A stretch of DNA of 64,000 nucleotides from Berghia stephanieae (taxonomy: Eukaryota; Mollusca; Gastropoda; Nudibranchia; Aeolidiidae): the NCBI GenBank assembly GCA_034508935.3, contig CM067445.1:15125927-15189926 (forward strand). The letters are read 5' to 3'. Shown one piece after another: positions 1 to 31,149 of this stretch (its first letter is position 1; each line of letters begins with the position of its first letter). The notes beneath the pieces are model-generated. The model had not been told where the DNA came from and did not search any database. It saw only the letters and a program-made list of their open reading frames with translations. Made by a program: the position numbers and the translations under genes.

Positions 1-115
1 TCTCCTTTGATCTAATCAAATCAATGTTATTTTTTTTTCAAAAATCCTGTATAATCATGTACCTAAAAACTCATGTTATCACACACCTAGTCATTGACAC
101 CCGTACTGTCTTACT

Positions 116-330
116 ATGGAAAAACACATATTTAAAAATTTGGCCAGAAAACTCGTCCTTCAAATATCGATCGATTTAAACGACCCTCATCTTGGCAAAA
201 ACTCTCAAACCTGGGACTTCGCAAAGTCCCAGGTTTGAGAGTTTTTGCCAAGATGAGGGTCGTTTAAATCGGTCGATATTTGAAGGACGAGTTTTCTGGC
301 CAAATTTTCAAATATGGGTTTTTCCAGAGT
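116..330 (+). mobile_element. Hairpin MITE-A, full copy
   Basis: Two arms of about 95 bases pair almost perfectly around GGGACTTCGCAAAGTCCC; arms carry GGCCAGAAAACTCGTCC and its complement, ends GGAAAAAC/GTTTTTCC. Confidence 0.85.
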
Positions 331-1185
331 ACTGTAGTGTAGGAATTACTCGTATTTACTAGCATGAGCAGAGCTATTTATTTGTAGAAACAATATTCAA
401 AATGTAACAGCAATATTTATTAAAATTAAGAAACATATTTTTATACTTTTAGATGTTTAAAAAGGGGCGTTTACACATAATATCATTTTCCAGCGCGTCT
501 TTATAAGATGTGTATATCTATCTAATTAAGACATTGAATAATTGTCACAAATAACTTATGTCGTTTGTTTACTGTAATGACTTTGTAATTATCATCTATT
601 AATACTATAGTAAAATCTACTCCATTTATTATTTCAACTCTACCATTAGTTATTAAATAACAATTTCTATTTTAAAAATTAACCTTTTTGATGCCTCGTA
701 TTTTTTAAAACACAGTTGGAATTAGATTGTTCTAGATAATTTACCGTTCATGATTCATACGCGTGGCACTATAATTAAATTATCTTTAGATGACTAACTG
801 CTCAAGATAATAAAAAAGGAAGCTACTATACATTGTTACTGCATAATTATTGGTTTGATAAATAACATATAAAGACTATTAAATTTACTGTCAATGGCAT
901 TATAATTTTTGGGTTTTAAGATGAGAGATATTGTTCAGAATGAATCTACTTAAAAGTTGACAAACCCACGGAACTTATAATTTAAATAATAACTGGCTTA
1001 GATATTAATTAAGTAAGTCACCGGATAAACAATGCCACAATTTGATTCTATTACAGGTTTTTTTGTCTTATTGTAACAGCTGGTATCAGTAGTTGGTTTG
1101 CATCTTGATATGTAAATGTCCAACCCTTACAAAGTCATGCCCTTTGCCTGAAGATATAAATTTAAGGTTGTTTGTTTTTGGTTAT
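331..1185 (+). other. AT-rich stretch, nothing recognised
   Basis: No splice-supported coding signal and no copy of the repeat families seen elsewhere in the window. Confidence 0.5.
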
Positions 1186-1189
1186 TTAA

Positions 1190-1422
1190 CCCTCACCTTA
1201 CCACCTGCATCAAAATCATCACATTTGTTACGACACAATATACACGTTTTCTTTTTCAGATTTATTTTGTACATCATAAACTTTGAAGAATGATCTTTTT
1301 TTAATTAATACGAACATAACGTTGGTTTGTAGAGAGCTTTTTTGAGTTTAAAAAATCAAATTTATCTACTGGGTAAGCCTGTCATTTTGGGAAAATACTG
1401 AGAATGATCGGTAAGGAGAGAG
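1190..1422 (+). mobile_element. piggyBac-like MITE-F
   Basis: TTAA|CCCTCACCTTACCACC at the left and GGTAAGGAGAGAG|TTAA at the right: TTAA target duplication plus CCCT-type ends. Confidence 0.7.
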
Positions 1423-1537
1423 TTAAAGGAGGAATAAAACTCGACTGCCTATTTCTTAAAACAATTAAGATATTTTAAATAGACTCAATGAAAGCCTTTA
1501 AATAAATGATATAAATAAAATTTCCTTTATTCATCCC

Positions 1538-1732
1538 CAGGGGGAAATGTGTCTTTAGGGTCTATTCCAAGGAAGATGGAATAACCCAGGTGTCAGCCGC
1601 AGTGCAGCGCCGCAAATGAGTTAGGGCGAGGCGATTGACTTGCTCAAAGCCACACAACGAGGCGGTTAGTCGAATTCGGTACCTGTTGGGTTCGAAACAT
1701 AGACCCTAACGCTGAGCCACGCTGAGAATAAT
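1538..1732 (-). mobile_element. tRNA-derived SINE-III, antisense
   Basis: Minus strand starts with a tRNA-like head, GTGGCTCAGCG, and includes TCGAATTC box B-like bases; body shared with 42294-42495 and 48708-48921 (TAACCCAGGTGTCAGCCGCA). Confidence 0.65.
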
Positions 1733-2258
1733 ATCATACCGAGAGGAAAACTATGTACAGATCCCTTTTCGAAGAAACACACATAGATCTATGTAAAATG
1801 CATAACATCTGAAACAATGTAAAATCATAATTTATCAGAGACTAATGTATGCTTTATTATCGTTGTTGCTTTCATGGCTATTTTTGTCATTAATATTTCA
1901 TTGTACTATGAACTTTGTACATTTATGATTCATTCGATCTTGACCAGTTTTCAATTGCCAGTATTCTATGATTGTATTTTTCGATTGATACATTTTTCCT
2001 GACATTCAGTTGTGTAAAACTGTCTGTAAATGATACAATACAAGCTAAATGAGATTCTGTAAATATAAACTATTGTATAAGGCATTTAAAGGACAATTCC
2101 TATTAAGCCTTTAATAAGATAAGATAAGATAAGATCTACTTTCTTCTGTTTTTATTAAATGAAAGTATCAGTGATAGTTTATTTTGAGAAACATGATAAT
2201 CTATAAAGTAATTCATAACAAAATAAGAAAGATTTCGGTGAACGTTCTGTAAACTTAT
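1733..2258 (+). other. No gene seen; short GATAA repeat
   Basis: Unique-looking AT-rich DNA with a (GATAA)4-type run at about 2115-2135. Confidence 0.4.
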
Positions 2259-2261
2259 TGG

Positions 2262-3430
2262 TGTGAGGTTTGCCTAGTTTAGTTGTACCACGGAGCCAAA
2301 TTTATCCCGGTTTCTATCTATAGTGTGAAACGAAATATAGCAATGTGCTTGCTATCCTTTGGATAGGACGCTAGCCTATTTCAAAGTACTTTCCACCCAA
2401 TTTAACAGAACTAGCTACCTACTGAAGTAGTCCCACAGACAGGAGATAATTCTAAACGTATAGATAATATGCGCTTGGCTAAGAAGCTCATAACATTGCC
2501 ATCCTGAAGTATAAAGGACCAACAGACAAAACTTTGTGTATCCATGAACGTTTATAGTCGGGTTAATACAGTTAAGTGAGCATTACTCTATAAACGCGGA
2601 TGGCAAAAAACAATAACAAAGACCTGAGTGACGTCATCTTCGAACTATCTATTGCTGTGAGCTTTTGCTAGTTTAGTTGTACCACGGAGCCAAATTTATC
2701 CCGGTTTCTATAGTCTGATACGAATAATAGCAATATGCTTGCAATCCTTTGGATTGGACGCTAGTCGATTTCAAAGTATTTTCCACCAAATGTAACAGAA
2801 CTAGCTACCTACTGAAGTAGTCCCACAGACAGGAGATAATTCTAAACGTATAGATAATATGCGCTTGGCTAAGAAGCTCATAACATTGCCATCCTGAAGT
2901 ATAAAGGACCAACAGACAAAACTGTGTGTATCCATGAACGTTTATAGTCGGGTTAATACAGTTAAGTGAGCATTACTCTATAAACGCGGATGGCAAAAAA
3001 ACAATAACAAAGACCTGAGTGACGTCCTCTTCGAACTATCTATTGCTGTGAGCTTTTGCTAGTTTAGTTGTACCACGGAGCCAAATTTATCCCGGTTTCT
3101 ATAGTCTGATACGAATAATAGCAATATGCTTGCAATCCTTTGGATTGGACGCTAGTCGATTTCAAAGTATTTTCCACCAAATGTAACAGAACTAGCTACC
3201 TACTGAAGTAGTCCCACATACTGGAGATAATTTGTCTAAACGTATAGATAGTATGCGCTTGGCTAAGAAGCTCATAACATTGCCATCCGGAAGTATAACG
3301 GACCAACACACAAAACTGTGTGTATCCATGAACGTTTATAATCAGGTTAATACAGTTTAGTGAGCATTACTCATAAACGCGGATGGCAAAAAACAATAAC
3401 AAAGACCTGAGTGACGTCATTTTCGAACTG
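2262..3430 (+). repeat. Tandem array of about 391-base units (SINE-II fragment plus MITE-B)
   Basis: TAGTTTAGTTGTACCACGG recurs at about 2276, 2669 and 3059. Each unit joins an antisense SINE-II body to a MITE-B copy. The SINE part shows only point changes between units, so the composite was duplicated after assembly. Confidence 0.85.
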
Positions 3431-3628
3431 TCTATAGATAGTATGCGCTTGGCTAAGAAGCTCACAACATTGCCATCCGGAAGTATAACGGACCAACACA
3501 CAAAACTATGTGTATCCATGAACGTTTATAATCAGGTTAATATAGTTTAGTGAGCATTACTCATAAACGCGGATGGCAAAAGACAATAACAAAGACCTGA
3601 GTGACGTCAACTAAGCACTATCTATAGA
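3430..3628 (+). mobile_element. MITE-B copy
   Basis: TATAGATAGTATGCGC to GACGTCAACTAAG and CTATCTATAG; abuts the tandem array. Confidence 0.75.
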
Positions 3629-3697
3629 TGGAAACAGCTTTTGCGTGTCAGCCGAGAAGTCTGATTTTGGAGGAGGAAAAGGAGTGGTGGTGTATAT

Positions 3698-3932
3698 TTG
3701 TGACCCCACGCCTCAAAACGGTATTATGTCGGGTTATTAAGATGCTAAAAATTGAACTTATCGCCAGAAATATCATACTTAGGTTGAGTTTGTATGTTTT
3801 ATTGAGGAGAATGAATATCATGTTTCAGGGTACCATTATTACTCATTCATATCATTGACCAGTTTAGCTTTAATTTCGGCTTTTTAGCATCTGGTTCATC
3901 CCGACATAATACCGTTTTGAGACGATGGGTCA
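3698..3932 (-). mobile_element. MITE-E
   Basis: Ends GTGACCC...CTCAAAACGGTATTATG and its complement; family also at 7722-7957 and 57213-57447. Confidence 0.8.
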
Positions 3933-4071
3933 TATTTGTCCGTGCTGGTGTCTTGTTAAAATTCTTGCACTTTCAGGCAGTTTAAGGCCACAGTTCCAGT
4001 TGCACATCCTGTGAATGAACTTGCTTGTAAAATTTCGAGTAGATCCTGTGATGTATCTTACAGCTCTATAT

Positions 4072-4256
4072 TGTGCGGGTATTGTGGTCTTGTGGTATGA
4101 CACTCGCTTTCGGATCGGAAGGTCCTGGGTTCGAGCCTCGCTCGGAGCATAGTTGAGTCCTTAGAAAATGCTCTTTACTCACATTCTCTCATCTTACTCA
4201 GGTGTAACTGAGTACCTGGCCGTTAACAGCATTGTCTCTGTCCGAAAAAAAATTGT
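4072..4256 (+). mobile_element. SINE-I, 3' end replaced by CAT repeat
   Basis: tRNA-like head with TGGTCTTGTGGTATGAC (box A side) and GGGTTCGAGCC (box B), then the SINE-I body; at ATTGTCATC it passes into the microsatellite. Confidence 0.8.
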
Positions 4257-4281
4257 CATCATCACCTCATCATCATCATCG

Positions 4282-4338
<57 letters not shown>

Positions 4339-4361
4339 GCATCACCATAATCCCCATCATT

Positions 4362-4412
<51 letters not shown>

Positions 4413-4414
4413 TG

Positions 4415-4449
<35 letters not shown>

Positions 4450-4520
4450 ACATCATCATCGTCATCATCATCATCATCATCATCATCAACATCATCATCG
4501 TCATCATCATGATCATCATT
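4257..4520 (+). repeat. (CAT)n microsatellite
   Basis: About 260 bases of CAT with scattered variants, 75 bases upstream of channel exon 1. Confidence 0.95.
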
Positions 4521-4595
4521 ATTTTAAAAATAAAGTCAGCAGATTGATTGAACCTAAAATAACTCTACATTGAAAGTACATCACTTCACACGACT

Positions 4596-24239
<19,644 letters not shown>

Positions 24240-24775
24240 TCGGTGATGTTCATATAATGTTATAACAGATCTGTGAAACCGTCTCCTGGATACCGGGGCA
24301 CTGATTATAGAAGTGACACACATATTCAACACTACGCCGTGTTGTTGATTGGACGTTTCTGTGCAGACATTAAGATAATGCTTCAAAAGGAAACGTAACA
24401 GCTCATGAACAAAATTCTCAACATGTGGATTAAAACATTCCCATCAACTTTAAATACGATAATGGTGGTTTATATTTCTGTACAAGTTACTTAGAGTCAA
24501 TTTGAAGATAGGTAATGAAACCAAAAAATACTTGCTTTTTGATGCAGGGAATGAAAAGTAAGTAAAGGCTCCTACGAAGTGAAAAATTACAAAATAAACA
24601 GCTCTATTGTCTTCTGGCACTTTCCTACTCACTTCATCTCTTGTTGTTACCAACATAAGTGCCTGCTTCACTCTCTTTTCTGAATTAAAAATTCACCCCA
24701 AATACCGGAGCATACTCAATGTCTCAATTGTTTCTATGGTATATGTTTGTGTTGAGAATATTAGCTATTAAGCTT
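24240..24775 (+). other. Probable 3' UTR and downstream flank of the channel, copy A
   Basis: No coding signal. Contains AATAAA at 24593-24598, about 355 bases past the stop, and ends at the LINE tail. The same sequence recurs at 30098-30633. Confidence 0.5.
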
Positions 24776-24961
24776 GTTTTGTTTGTTTTTAGGTATTTAA
24801 CGGCGCTTTCGACACTATTTAGGTCATTTAAGCGCCCGTTTCTGTCTTTCATCAATCTTTTATCGGCCCCGAGGGGCCACAGCTGATCAAAACGTGTACT
24901 GTTGTAATAAAATCTTTATAAAATCATAATAGTTACATGTTTGTTAAGTAAAAATATCTAT

Positions 24962-27900
24962 TTACAATTTCTGCAGGAGTTCACATTCCTGCAGATACTT
25001 TAAAATTGTAAGCGGATCGACCGACTGGAACAGAGACTTCAAGTCTCTGTTATCATAATGTTGTGACCTTATCTGTTCTAATTCTGTACATTCAATTAAA
25101 ATGTGTTGAACTGTCAGGTCACAGTTACATCTTCTGCAGAGGGGTTTTTCATCCCTCTCCAGAAGGAAACGGTGAGTGAGGGCAGTATGTCCGATCCGGA
25201 GTCGAGTTATTTTTACCTCGTCTCTTCTTTTTAGCCCCGAGTTGGGTCTGGGGCCGAGGTCACTTTTAATTTGTTTTAATTTGTTATGTACATCTCGACT
25301 CCAGGATCGTTCCCATTCCTTTCGGACATGTTTTTTTATATTGATCTTTAAATCCGCGTGTGGGATTTTACTGCCCTCTTGTAATTCTTGGCTCACCGCC
25401 TCTTTTGCCAGTCGATCCGCTTCTTCGTTCCCCTGGATACCCACATGACTAGGTACCCAGAGAAAACAAACTTTCTTTTTCTTAATAAATAATTTATTTG
25501 CACCTTCCAAGATACTTATGAGTCTTGGATCGGTGCAATAAAAATTTGAGATCCCCTTAAGTACGGACAGCGAGTCAGACAAGATCAAGAATTTATTTTT
25601 ATTCGATCTCTCAGCCAAACGGAGAGCATTTAGGATTGCTCTCGATTCCGCTGTAAAGATCGAAACATTTCTATCCAGGCGAAGTGATCCTGTGCCTTCC
25701 GATGAGTGATAGGCACATCCTACTGCATCTGCGCTCTTTGAACCATCCGTAAATATGTGAGTATGGTTTTTGTATGTTTGTAATATTGCTTTTAGTGTCT
25801 GTTTGTAAATATGTGGGTCTGTTTGTGATTTTTCCAGTTTTGTTAGGTCCAAATTTATGTTTGGTGTATGTATGGACCATGGTGGTGTCTTTGCCTGGAC
25901 GTATGGATGTATCCTATCTAGACTGATGTTCATGTCTGCGATGTCTTTTTTTATTCTGCAACCTAATGGTGGTGTCATTTTTGGGTGCTTACGAAATTTT
26001 TCTTCTAGTGTCCTATCCGTGTAGTGTACATGTTTATGTGCTGGGTTGTCGTGCAGCGATGTGACCTTAGTAACATACTGGAGAGCCAGTTTTTTCCTCC
26101 TGAGATGGAGAGGTGGCTCATCTGCCTCAGCATAAAGGCTTGCCACTGGAGAAGTGCGGAAAGCCCCGAGTGCCAAGCGCAGTCCCTGATGATGAATTGG
26201 GTCCAGCATGCCTAAGTAGGATGGTTTTGCAGAGCCGTATACAAAAGATGCGTAGTCCAGTTTTGATCGAATAAGGGTTCGGTATATCTTTAGAAGAGTG
26301 TTTGTGTCCGAACCCCATTCCATGCTCGACAGAACTCTCATTATTCTCATTGCTTTCATGCATCGCAGTCTGAGATCTTTGATATGGGCGAGGAAATTTA
26401 GTTTCCTATCAAAGATCAAACCCAGGAATCGGGCTTCGTCCTTTACCTCAATTCTGGAATTGTTGAGATAAAGGTCAGGCTGTCTAATGCAGGTGCGTTT
26501 TCGGCAGAAGTGGACAGCTACTGTTTTTGATGGGGAGAAGGAGAAACCATTGAGATTTGCCCACTCCGACAGTTTGTTTAGTTGGAGTTGTAACTGTCTC
26601 TCAATGGTGTCCATACTCGATTTACTTCGATAGCATACAAGAAAGTCATCAACATATAAGGAACAGTCAACATTCTGTCTCATTGCATTCACTATTGAGT
26701 TTATTTTAATCTCGAACAGAATGGGAGACAGAATGCTACCCTGTGGAACTCCCTCTTCCTGATCAAATGGATCAGAAAAGGTGGATCCTGCTTTGACCTG
26801 AAAGGATCTATTGTTTAAAAATGCTCTGACAAACATTGGAAGGTTTCCTCGCAGACCAAGATTGTGTAGATCTTTGAGGATTCCGAATTTCCAAGTTGTG
26901 TCAAAGGCCTTCTCAAGGTCAAAGAAGATTGCTACCAAGTGCTCACCTTTGGCAAAGGCCTCACGAATGAAGCTCTCTAGTCGAACAAGGTGATCAACAG
27001 TTGATCTGTTCTTTCGAAAGCCACATTGGAGGTCGGAGAGGGAGTTGTTGTGTTCCAAGTAGAACATCAGACGCTTGTTGACCATTTTCTCCATCAGCTT
27101 GCATAGGCAGCTGGTGAGGGAGATTGGTCGGTAGTTTGAAGCGTCCGAATGGTCTTTCCCAGGTTTTGGGATTGGAATCACAGTGGCCAGATTCCAACTA
27201 GGTGGAAAAGTCTGTGTTGTCCATATCTTGTTATAGATATTCAAAAGGACAACCAGACTATCTTGTGGAAGATGTCGGAGTATTTCATAACTGATGTTGT
27301 CAGGACCCGGTGCTGTGACATTTGTGTCACGGAGGCAGGCACCCAACTCCTCAAGTGTAAATGGTTTGTTGTAGTCTTCGGTGTTTGTAGATGTAAAGTT
27401 TATTGGTGTGTTTTCTGCGTTTTGTTTATGGCGCAGAAATTGTGGTGTGTGGTGTGCAGACGAGGAGTTGTGCGCCAGCCTCTCGGCCAGAGTGTTGGCA
27501 ATGTCTTGTTCTGTTTCAGCCACGGATCCATCGGGACGTGTCAAGTGATTTAGTGAATCACTATCAGATCCCTTCAGTTTCCGTAACATCTTCCACACCC
27601 TATTTAGGGGTGTCTGGCTATTTATTTTGGAGACAAAGTTTTGGAAGGATCTCCGTTTGTTTTCTCGGAAGATCTTCCTACACTTTGCTCGTAGTTTCCT
27701 AAATGTTGCGAAATTCTCAGGGATTGGGAATCTCATCGCTTTCCTGTATGCTTTTTTCTTCTCCCGTAGGGCCGCTCGACATTCCTCTGAAAACCAGGGA
27801 TTGTGTTTTCTCGGTCTACCAGAGGTTGTTGGTATTGTCGAGCTGCAGATATTTGTTAAAATATTTTTGAATTTGTCATAGCTGTCCACCTCTGTCGTAA

Positions 27901-28636
27901 GGAGTCTGTGACACTCCTGTGAGAAAGTTTCCCAATCTGCTCGCCGTACACTCCAACGTTTGGGCTGTGGGGCCCTTGAAGTCGGGGTGATGTCGAGGCA
28001 GACTGGAAAATGGTCAGAACCGTGATCGTCATCGATCACAGTCCAGGAGAGATCTGGAGCTAATGTAGGATCACAGAAAGTGAGATCGATGGCAGACGTG
28101 GTAAGATTGTGAATATTTACCCGTGTTGCCTCGAGACCGTTTGCCAAGTATACATCCATTTTCATTATGAAAGCCTCCACTGCCTTTCCCCTCTGGTTTG
28201 TGTCTGTGTTTCCCCAGAGAGGACTGTGAGCATTGAAATCTCCCATTATCACATAGGGAGGGGGGAGTTGGTTTAGAACTCCCTCTAGCTCGGCAGACTG
28301 GAGGCGATGATCTGGTGGGATGTACACAGAGCAGATGGTGATTGGTCTGTGCAATGTCACTCTCACTGCTATTGCCTGTAGATTTGTTTTCATTGGTATC
28401 AAGCGGTGGGGGGTGCTCTTCTTCGTGAGAATCGAAACTCCCCCACACGCTATCTGGCCATCAGAGTGAATCAGATGATTGGCCGTATATCCTTTTACTG
28501 TGTAGTCGTCTGCTGGTAATTTTGTTTCCTGCAGACAGACTACATCAGGATTCCTCTGGAGGAGGAGGTCCAATTCTGTTCTATTTGATCTGATCCCTCT
28601 GATGTTCCAGGAAATTAATCTTGTCTGACTAGGTAT
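24962..28636 (-). CDS. LINE ORF2: endonuclease, reverse transcriptase, RNase H
   Basis: An uninterrupted frame of about 1,225 codons without an obvious ATG start; the frame overlaps the end of ORF1. APE-type endonuclease: LISWNIRG, LQETKLP, GDFNAHSPLWG, GSDHFPV. Reverse transcriptase: NYRPISLTS, QCGFRKNRSTVDHL, FFDLEKAFDTTW, GVPQGSILSPILF and catalytic SLYVDDFLV (YVDD where many LINEs have YADD). RNase H: FTDGSKS, TAESRAI, LSDSLSVL, WVPSHVGIQGNEEADRLA. C terminus: CRRC...H...C knuckle. An uninterrupted frame suggests recent insertion and possible activity. Confidence 0.93.
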   Translation of the reverse strand: MPSQTRLISWNIRGIRSNRTELDLLLQRNPDVVCLQETKLPADDYTVKGYTANHLIHSDGQIACGGVSILTKKSTPHRLIPMKTNLQAIAVRVTLHRPITICSVYIPPDHRLQSAELEGVLNQLPPPYVIMGDFNAHSPLWGNTDTNQRGKAVEAFIMKMDVYLANGLEATRVNIHNLTTSAIDLTFCDPTLAPDLSWTVIDDDHGSDHFPVCLDITPTSRAPQPKRWSVRRADWETFSQECHRLLTTEVDSYDKFKNILTNICSSTIPTTSGRPRKHNPWFSEECRAALREKKKAYRKAMRFPIPENFATFRKLRAKCRKIFRENKRRSFQNFVSKINSQTPLNRVWKMLRKLKGSDSDSLNHLTRPDGSVAETEQDIANTLAERLAHNSSSAHHTPQFLRHKQNAENTPINFTSTNTEDYNKPFTLEELGACLRDTNVTAPGPDNISYEILRHLPQDSLVVLLNIYNKIWTTQTFPPSWNLATVIPIPKPGKDHSDASNYRPISLTSCLCKLMEKMVNKRLMFYLEHNNSLSDLQCGFRKNRSTVDHLVRLESFIREAFAKGEHLVAIFFDLEKAFDTTWKFGILKDLHNLGLRGNLPMFVRAFLNNRSFQVKAGSTFSDPFDQEEGVPQGSILSPILFEIKINSIVNAMRQNVDCSLYVDDFLVCYRSKSSMDTIERQLQLQLNKLSEWANLNGFSFSPSKTVAVHFCRKRTCIRQPDLYLNNSRIEVKDEARFLGLIFDRKLNFLAHIKDLRLRCMKAMRIMRVLSSMEWGSDTNTLLKIYRTLIRSKLDYASFVYGSAKPSYLGMLDPIHHQGLRLALGAFRTSPVASLYAEADEPPLHLRRKKLALQYVTKVTSLHDNPAHKHVHYTDRTLEEKFRKHPKMTPPLGCRIKKDIADMNISLDRIHPYVQAKTPPWSIHTPNINLDLTKLEKSQTDPHIYKQTLKAILQTYKNHTHIFTDGSKSADAVGCAYHSSEGTGSLRLDRNVSIFTAESRAILNALRLAERSNKNKFLILSDSLSVLKGISNFYCTDPRLISILEGANKLFIKKKKVCFLWVPSHVGIQGNEEADRLAKEAVSQELQEGSKIPHADLKINIKKHVRKEWERSWSRDVHNKLKQIKSDLGPRPNSGLKRRDEVKITRLRIGHTALTHRFLLERDEKPLCRRCNCDLTVQHILIECTELEQIRSQHYDNRDLKSLFQSVDPLTILKYLQECELLQKL

Positions 28637-28637
28637 C

Positions 28638-29104
28638 CTAATTTTTTGTGGGGAGGTTAGGCAGTATGCCTGCCTTCAACCCTTTTACTTTTATTCTCCT
28701 AGGAGGAGAGACTTCCATAGGAGAAGGAGGCCCTGTGGAGGGCCTCTCGGTTTTTTTAGGGCTGAGTTTTTTTGAACCCTTGGGATTTTTAGGTCCCTCT
28801 GGGTTCTTAGATTTTTTGGGGCTTTGAGGCCCCTCAGGGGGATTTGTGGATCCCCCGACTGGTGTTGGTGGCTCCATATTCTGGGAAGGGGTGGAGTTTT
28901 GTTTTTGGGGGGATAGAGAGGGCTCACGGGAATGGAGATGGGGGGTGGGTCCAACATCCACGCCCATGAGGGGGAGAATTTTTTTGTTTGGGGAAGGAGG
29001 GGGGGTGGAGGTCGCCTTGGAGGTGGATGTGGAGGGGGCTGCAGGTTCCACATCTTGAACCTCCAATGTGTCAAAAAGATTTTTTGACACATTTGCGACC
29101 TTTT
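28638..29104 (-). CDS. LINE ORF1, C-terminal part
   Basis: About 155 codons, rich in Pro, Lys and Ser (PPPSPNKK, SPKKSKNPEGPKNPKGSKK), ending LPNLPTKN with TAG at 28638. The CCHC nucleocapsid part is missing because the element is truncated at 29104; a frame that seems to run on to 29168 does so only through MITE sequence. Confidence 0.75.
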
Positions 29105-29333
29105 TTTTACTTCCGGGTGGCAATGTTGTGAACTTCTGAGCCATGTGCATACTATCTATAGGGATCACCCCCCCCCCCCCGCCCCGAGAAGAGAATAGCT
29201 TTAAATCGAGTCGTGATGTTATAGCTTCATGACTTTATGAAAACTTCGAATGTTGAAAAAGTAATTAAAGTTCCAGTGTGAGAAGGGTATAACGTCACAC
29301 TATTATTTATCATTTATGCTCAAATCATATCTC

Positions 29334-29642
29334 TTGAGCAGTTTATATAGCGCGATATCCAATACTTGCTCAAAGCGCTTTACAAAGGGTCCCTGACCAA
29401 CAGCAACACGTAACACATAGAACAAGCCTTGACGCCTGTTAGGCGATATTACATTTTTTTCCCCGAAAGAGACAGCGCTGCTAACGGTCAGGTACTCTTT
29501 TTACACATGAGCACGGCGAGAGAAGAGAAGATGAGTAAAGAGTCTTTTCCAAGGACTCAACTATGCGCCGAGCGAGGCTGGAACTCAGGACCTTCCTATC
29601 TAAAAGCGAGTATTATACCACAAGGCCACATAGCCGCACAAG
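29334..29642 (-). mobile_element. SINE-I, antisense (copy B of repeat)
   Basis: Duplicated with the flanking DNA, not by its own insertion. Confidence 0.8.
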
Positions 29643-29870
29643 AATAATAAAACAGAATATATATCAATACTCGTTATTTTCTTTCTCTAACCACAAGGAA
29701 TTATACAACCATTATCATATTTCGACTATTATCGAGAGACTCTGAGATTGAACCAGTAGATTGAATTCAATTAATTGTTATATATATAATAAGTATTTAT
29801 CAGTATAAATTTTGTTAAGTGTTGAGTAAAGTAAGTTGTACCTAATTTTTCCTTTTAAAAAATTCACCAG

Positions 29871-30097
29871 GTGATATTGGAGGATCTATGGGCCTATTCA
29901 TCGGGGCCAGCGTTCTGACCCTGTACGAGATGGTGGAGTTGTTCCTTCACGTCTTTCTAAGGCCCATGTTTTGCGGAATGACGAAAAGCAACAAGAAATC
30001 CAACAAACATTTTACTGGAAATCAATTACAAAACGCAAGTTTGGACATCTGTAGTAAACAATGTGCAGATGACGTATCTCTACCATCACCAAATTAG
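29871..30097 (+). CDS. DEG/ENaC terminal exon, copy B (duplicate)
   Basis: Encodes the same product as 24013-24239 with the same acceptor and stop, offset by 5,858 bases. Use of this copy would put the LINE in the last intron; use of copy A leaves the LINE downstream of the gene. AATAAA at 30451. Confidence 0.85.
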
Positions 30098-30739
30098 TCG
30101 GTGATGTTCATATAATGTTATAACAGATCTGTGAAACCGTCTCCTGGATACCGGGGCACTGATTATAGAAGTGACACACATATTCAACACTACGCCGTGT
30201 TGTTGATTGGACGTTTCTGTGCAGACATTAAGATAATGCTTCAAAAGGAAACGTAACAGCTCATGAACAAAATTCTCAACATGTGGATTAAAACATTCCC
30301 ATCAACTTTAAATACGATAATGGTGGTTTATATTTCTGTACAAGTTACTTAGAGTCAATTTGAAGATAGGTAATGAAACCAAAAAATACTTGCTTTTTGA
30401 TGCAGGGAATGAAAAGTAAGTAAAGGCTCCTACGAAGTGAAAAATTACAAAATAAACAGCTCTATTGTCTTCTGGCACTTTCCTACTCACTTCATCTCTT
30501 GTTGTTACCAACATAAGTGCCTGCTTCACTCTCTTTTCTGAATTAAAAATTCACCCCAAATACCGGAGCATACTCAATGTCTCAATTGTTTCTATGGTAT
30601 ATGTTTGTGTTGAGAATATTGGCTATTAAGCTTAATTGCTGGCCAACCTACTTCGCGGGGGTTGTGTGGGTTGGACCCGAGATCTCAAGTAGTCGGTGAG
30701 AGAGAGCTATAATAATGACCTGAGTTAGAGACGATCTTT

Positions 30740-31062
30740 TTTGGGATCGTGGATAGCTCATTCAGTAGAGTCACGCTCTCACCGGCCAGGCGGAGTTGTC
30801 GTACCAGTAAGGTCGCGGGTCCAACCCCCATCACCGCCGCGAAAATGTTTTTATTATCTATTGTCTTCTGGCACTTTCCTACTCACTTCATCTCCTAATG
30901 ATATTAAGAACAAGAAATAAAGTGAGTAGAAAAGTGCCAGAAGACAATAGAGAATAAAACGTTGCACGATGGGAAATTAAACCCACGACCTGACTGTTAC
31001 GGCACCTCCGCCTGGCCACGAGAGGGACGATCAACAACCGACGCCATTCACCGTGTTATTAT
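30740..31062 (+). mobile_element. SINE-IV pair in inverted orientation
   Basis: tRNA-like GGATCGTGGATAGCTCATTC and CGCGGGTCCAACCC, tail TATTGTCTTCTGGCACTTTC; a second copy follows in reverse. Related copies at 45385-45545 and 52950-53150. Confidence 0.6.
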
Positions 31063-31149
31063 CAAGATAAGTACCTGATCCGCTCTTTTTTCTCCGTGCA
31101 ATGATAACTTGTGACGTAAGATTATCAAGATGGCCGAGGCCATTCGGGC

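Larger units (their letters stand above)
24776..29104 (-). mobile_element. I-superfamily-type LINE, 5' truncated, intact ORF2
   Basis: A minus-strand non-LTR retrotransposon of 4.33 kb. The 3' UTR ends in an A-rich tail (AAAACAAACAAAAC on the minus strand) at 24776; the 5' end stops inside ORF1. Domain order of endonuclease, reverse transcriptase and RNase H with a terminal Cys/His knuckle points to the I/Nimb side of the I-Jockey group; exact clade is not certain. Both ends touch copies of one 1.53-kb direct repeat. Confidence 0.9.
29105..30633 (+). repeat. 1.53-kb direct repeat, copy B (right of LINE)
   Basis: Starts directly after the LINE 5' end and runs to TTAAGCTT, then enters unique flank AATTGCTGG. 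Offset to copy A is 5,862 before and 5,858 after the poly-C tract. Confidence 0.93.

Noticed and set aside
4232-4573. Open frames of almost pure His, Ser, Met, Ile or Asn at many places (also 9000, 12700, 13300, 18650, 32600, 43400)
   Set aside because: They are trinucleotide microsatellites read in each frame, lying in introns or intergenic DNA.
25176-27881. Plus-strand open frames across the LINE
   Set aside because: Shadows of the intact minus-strand ORF2.
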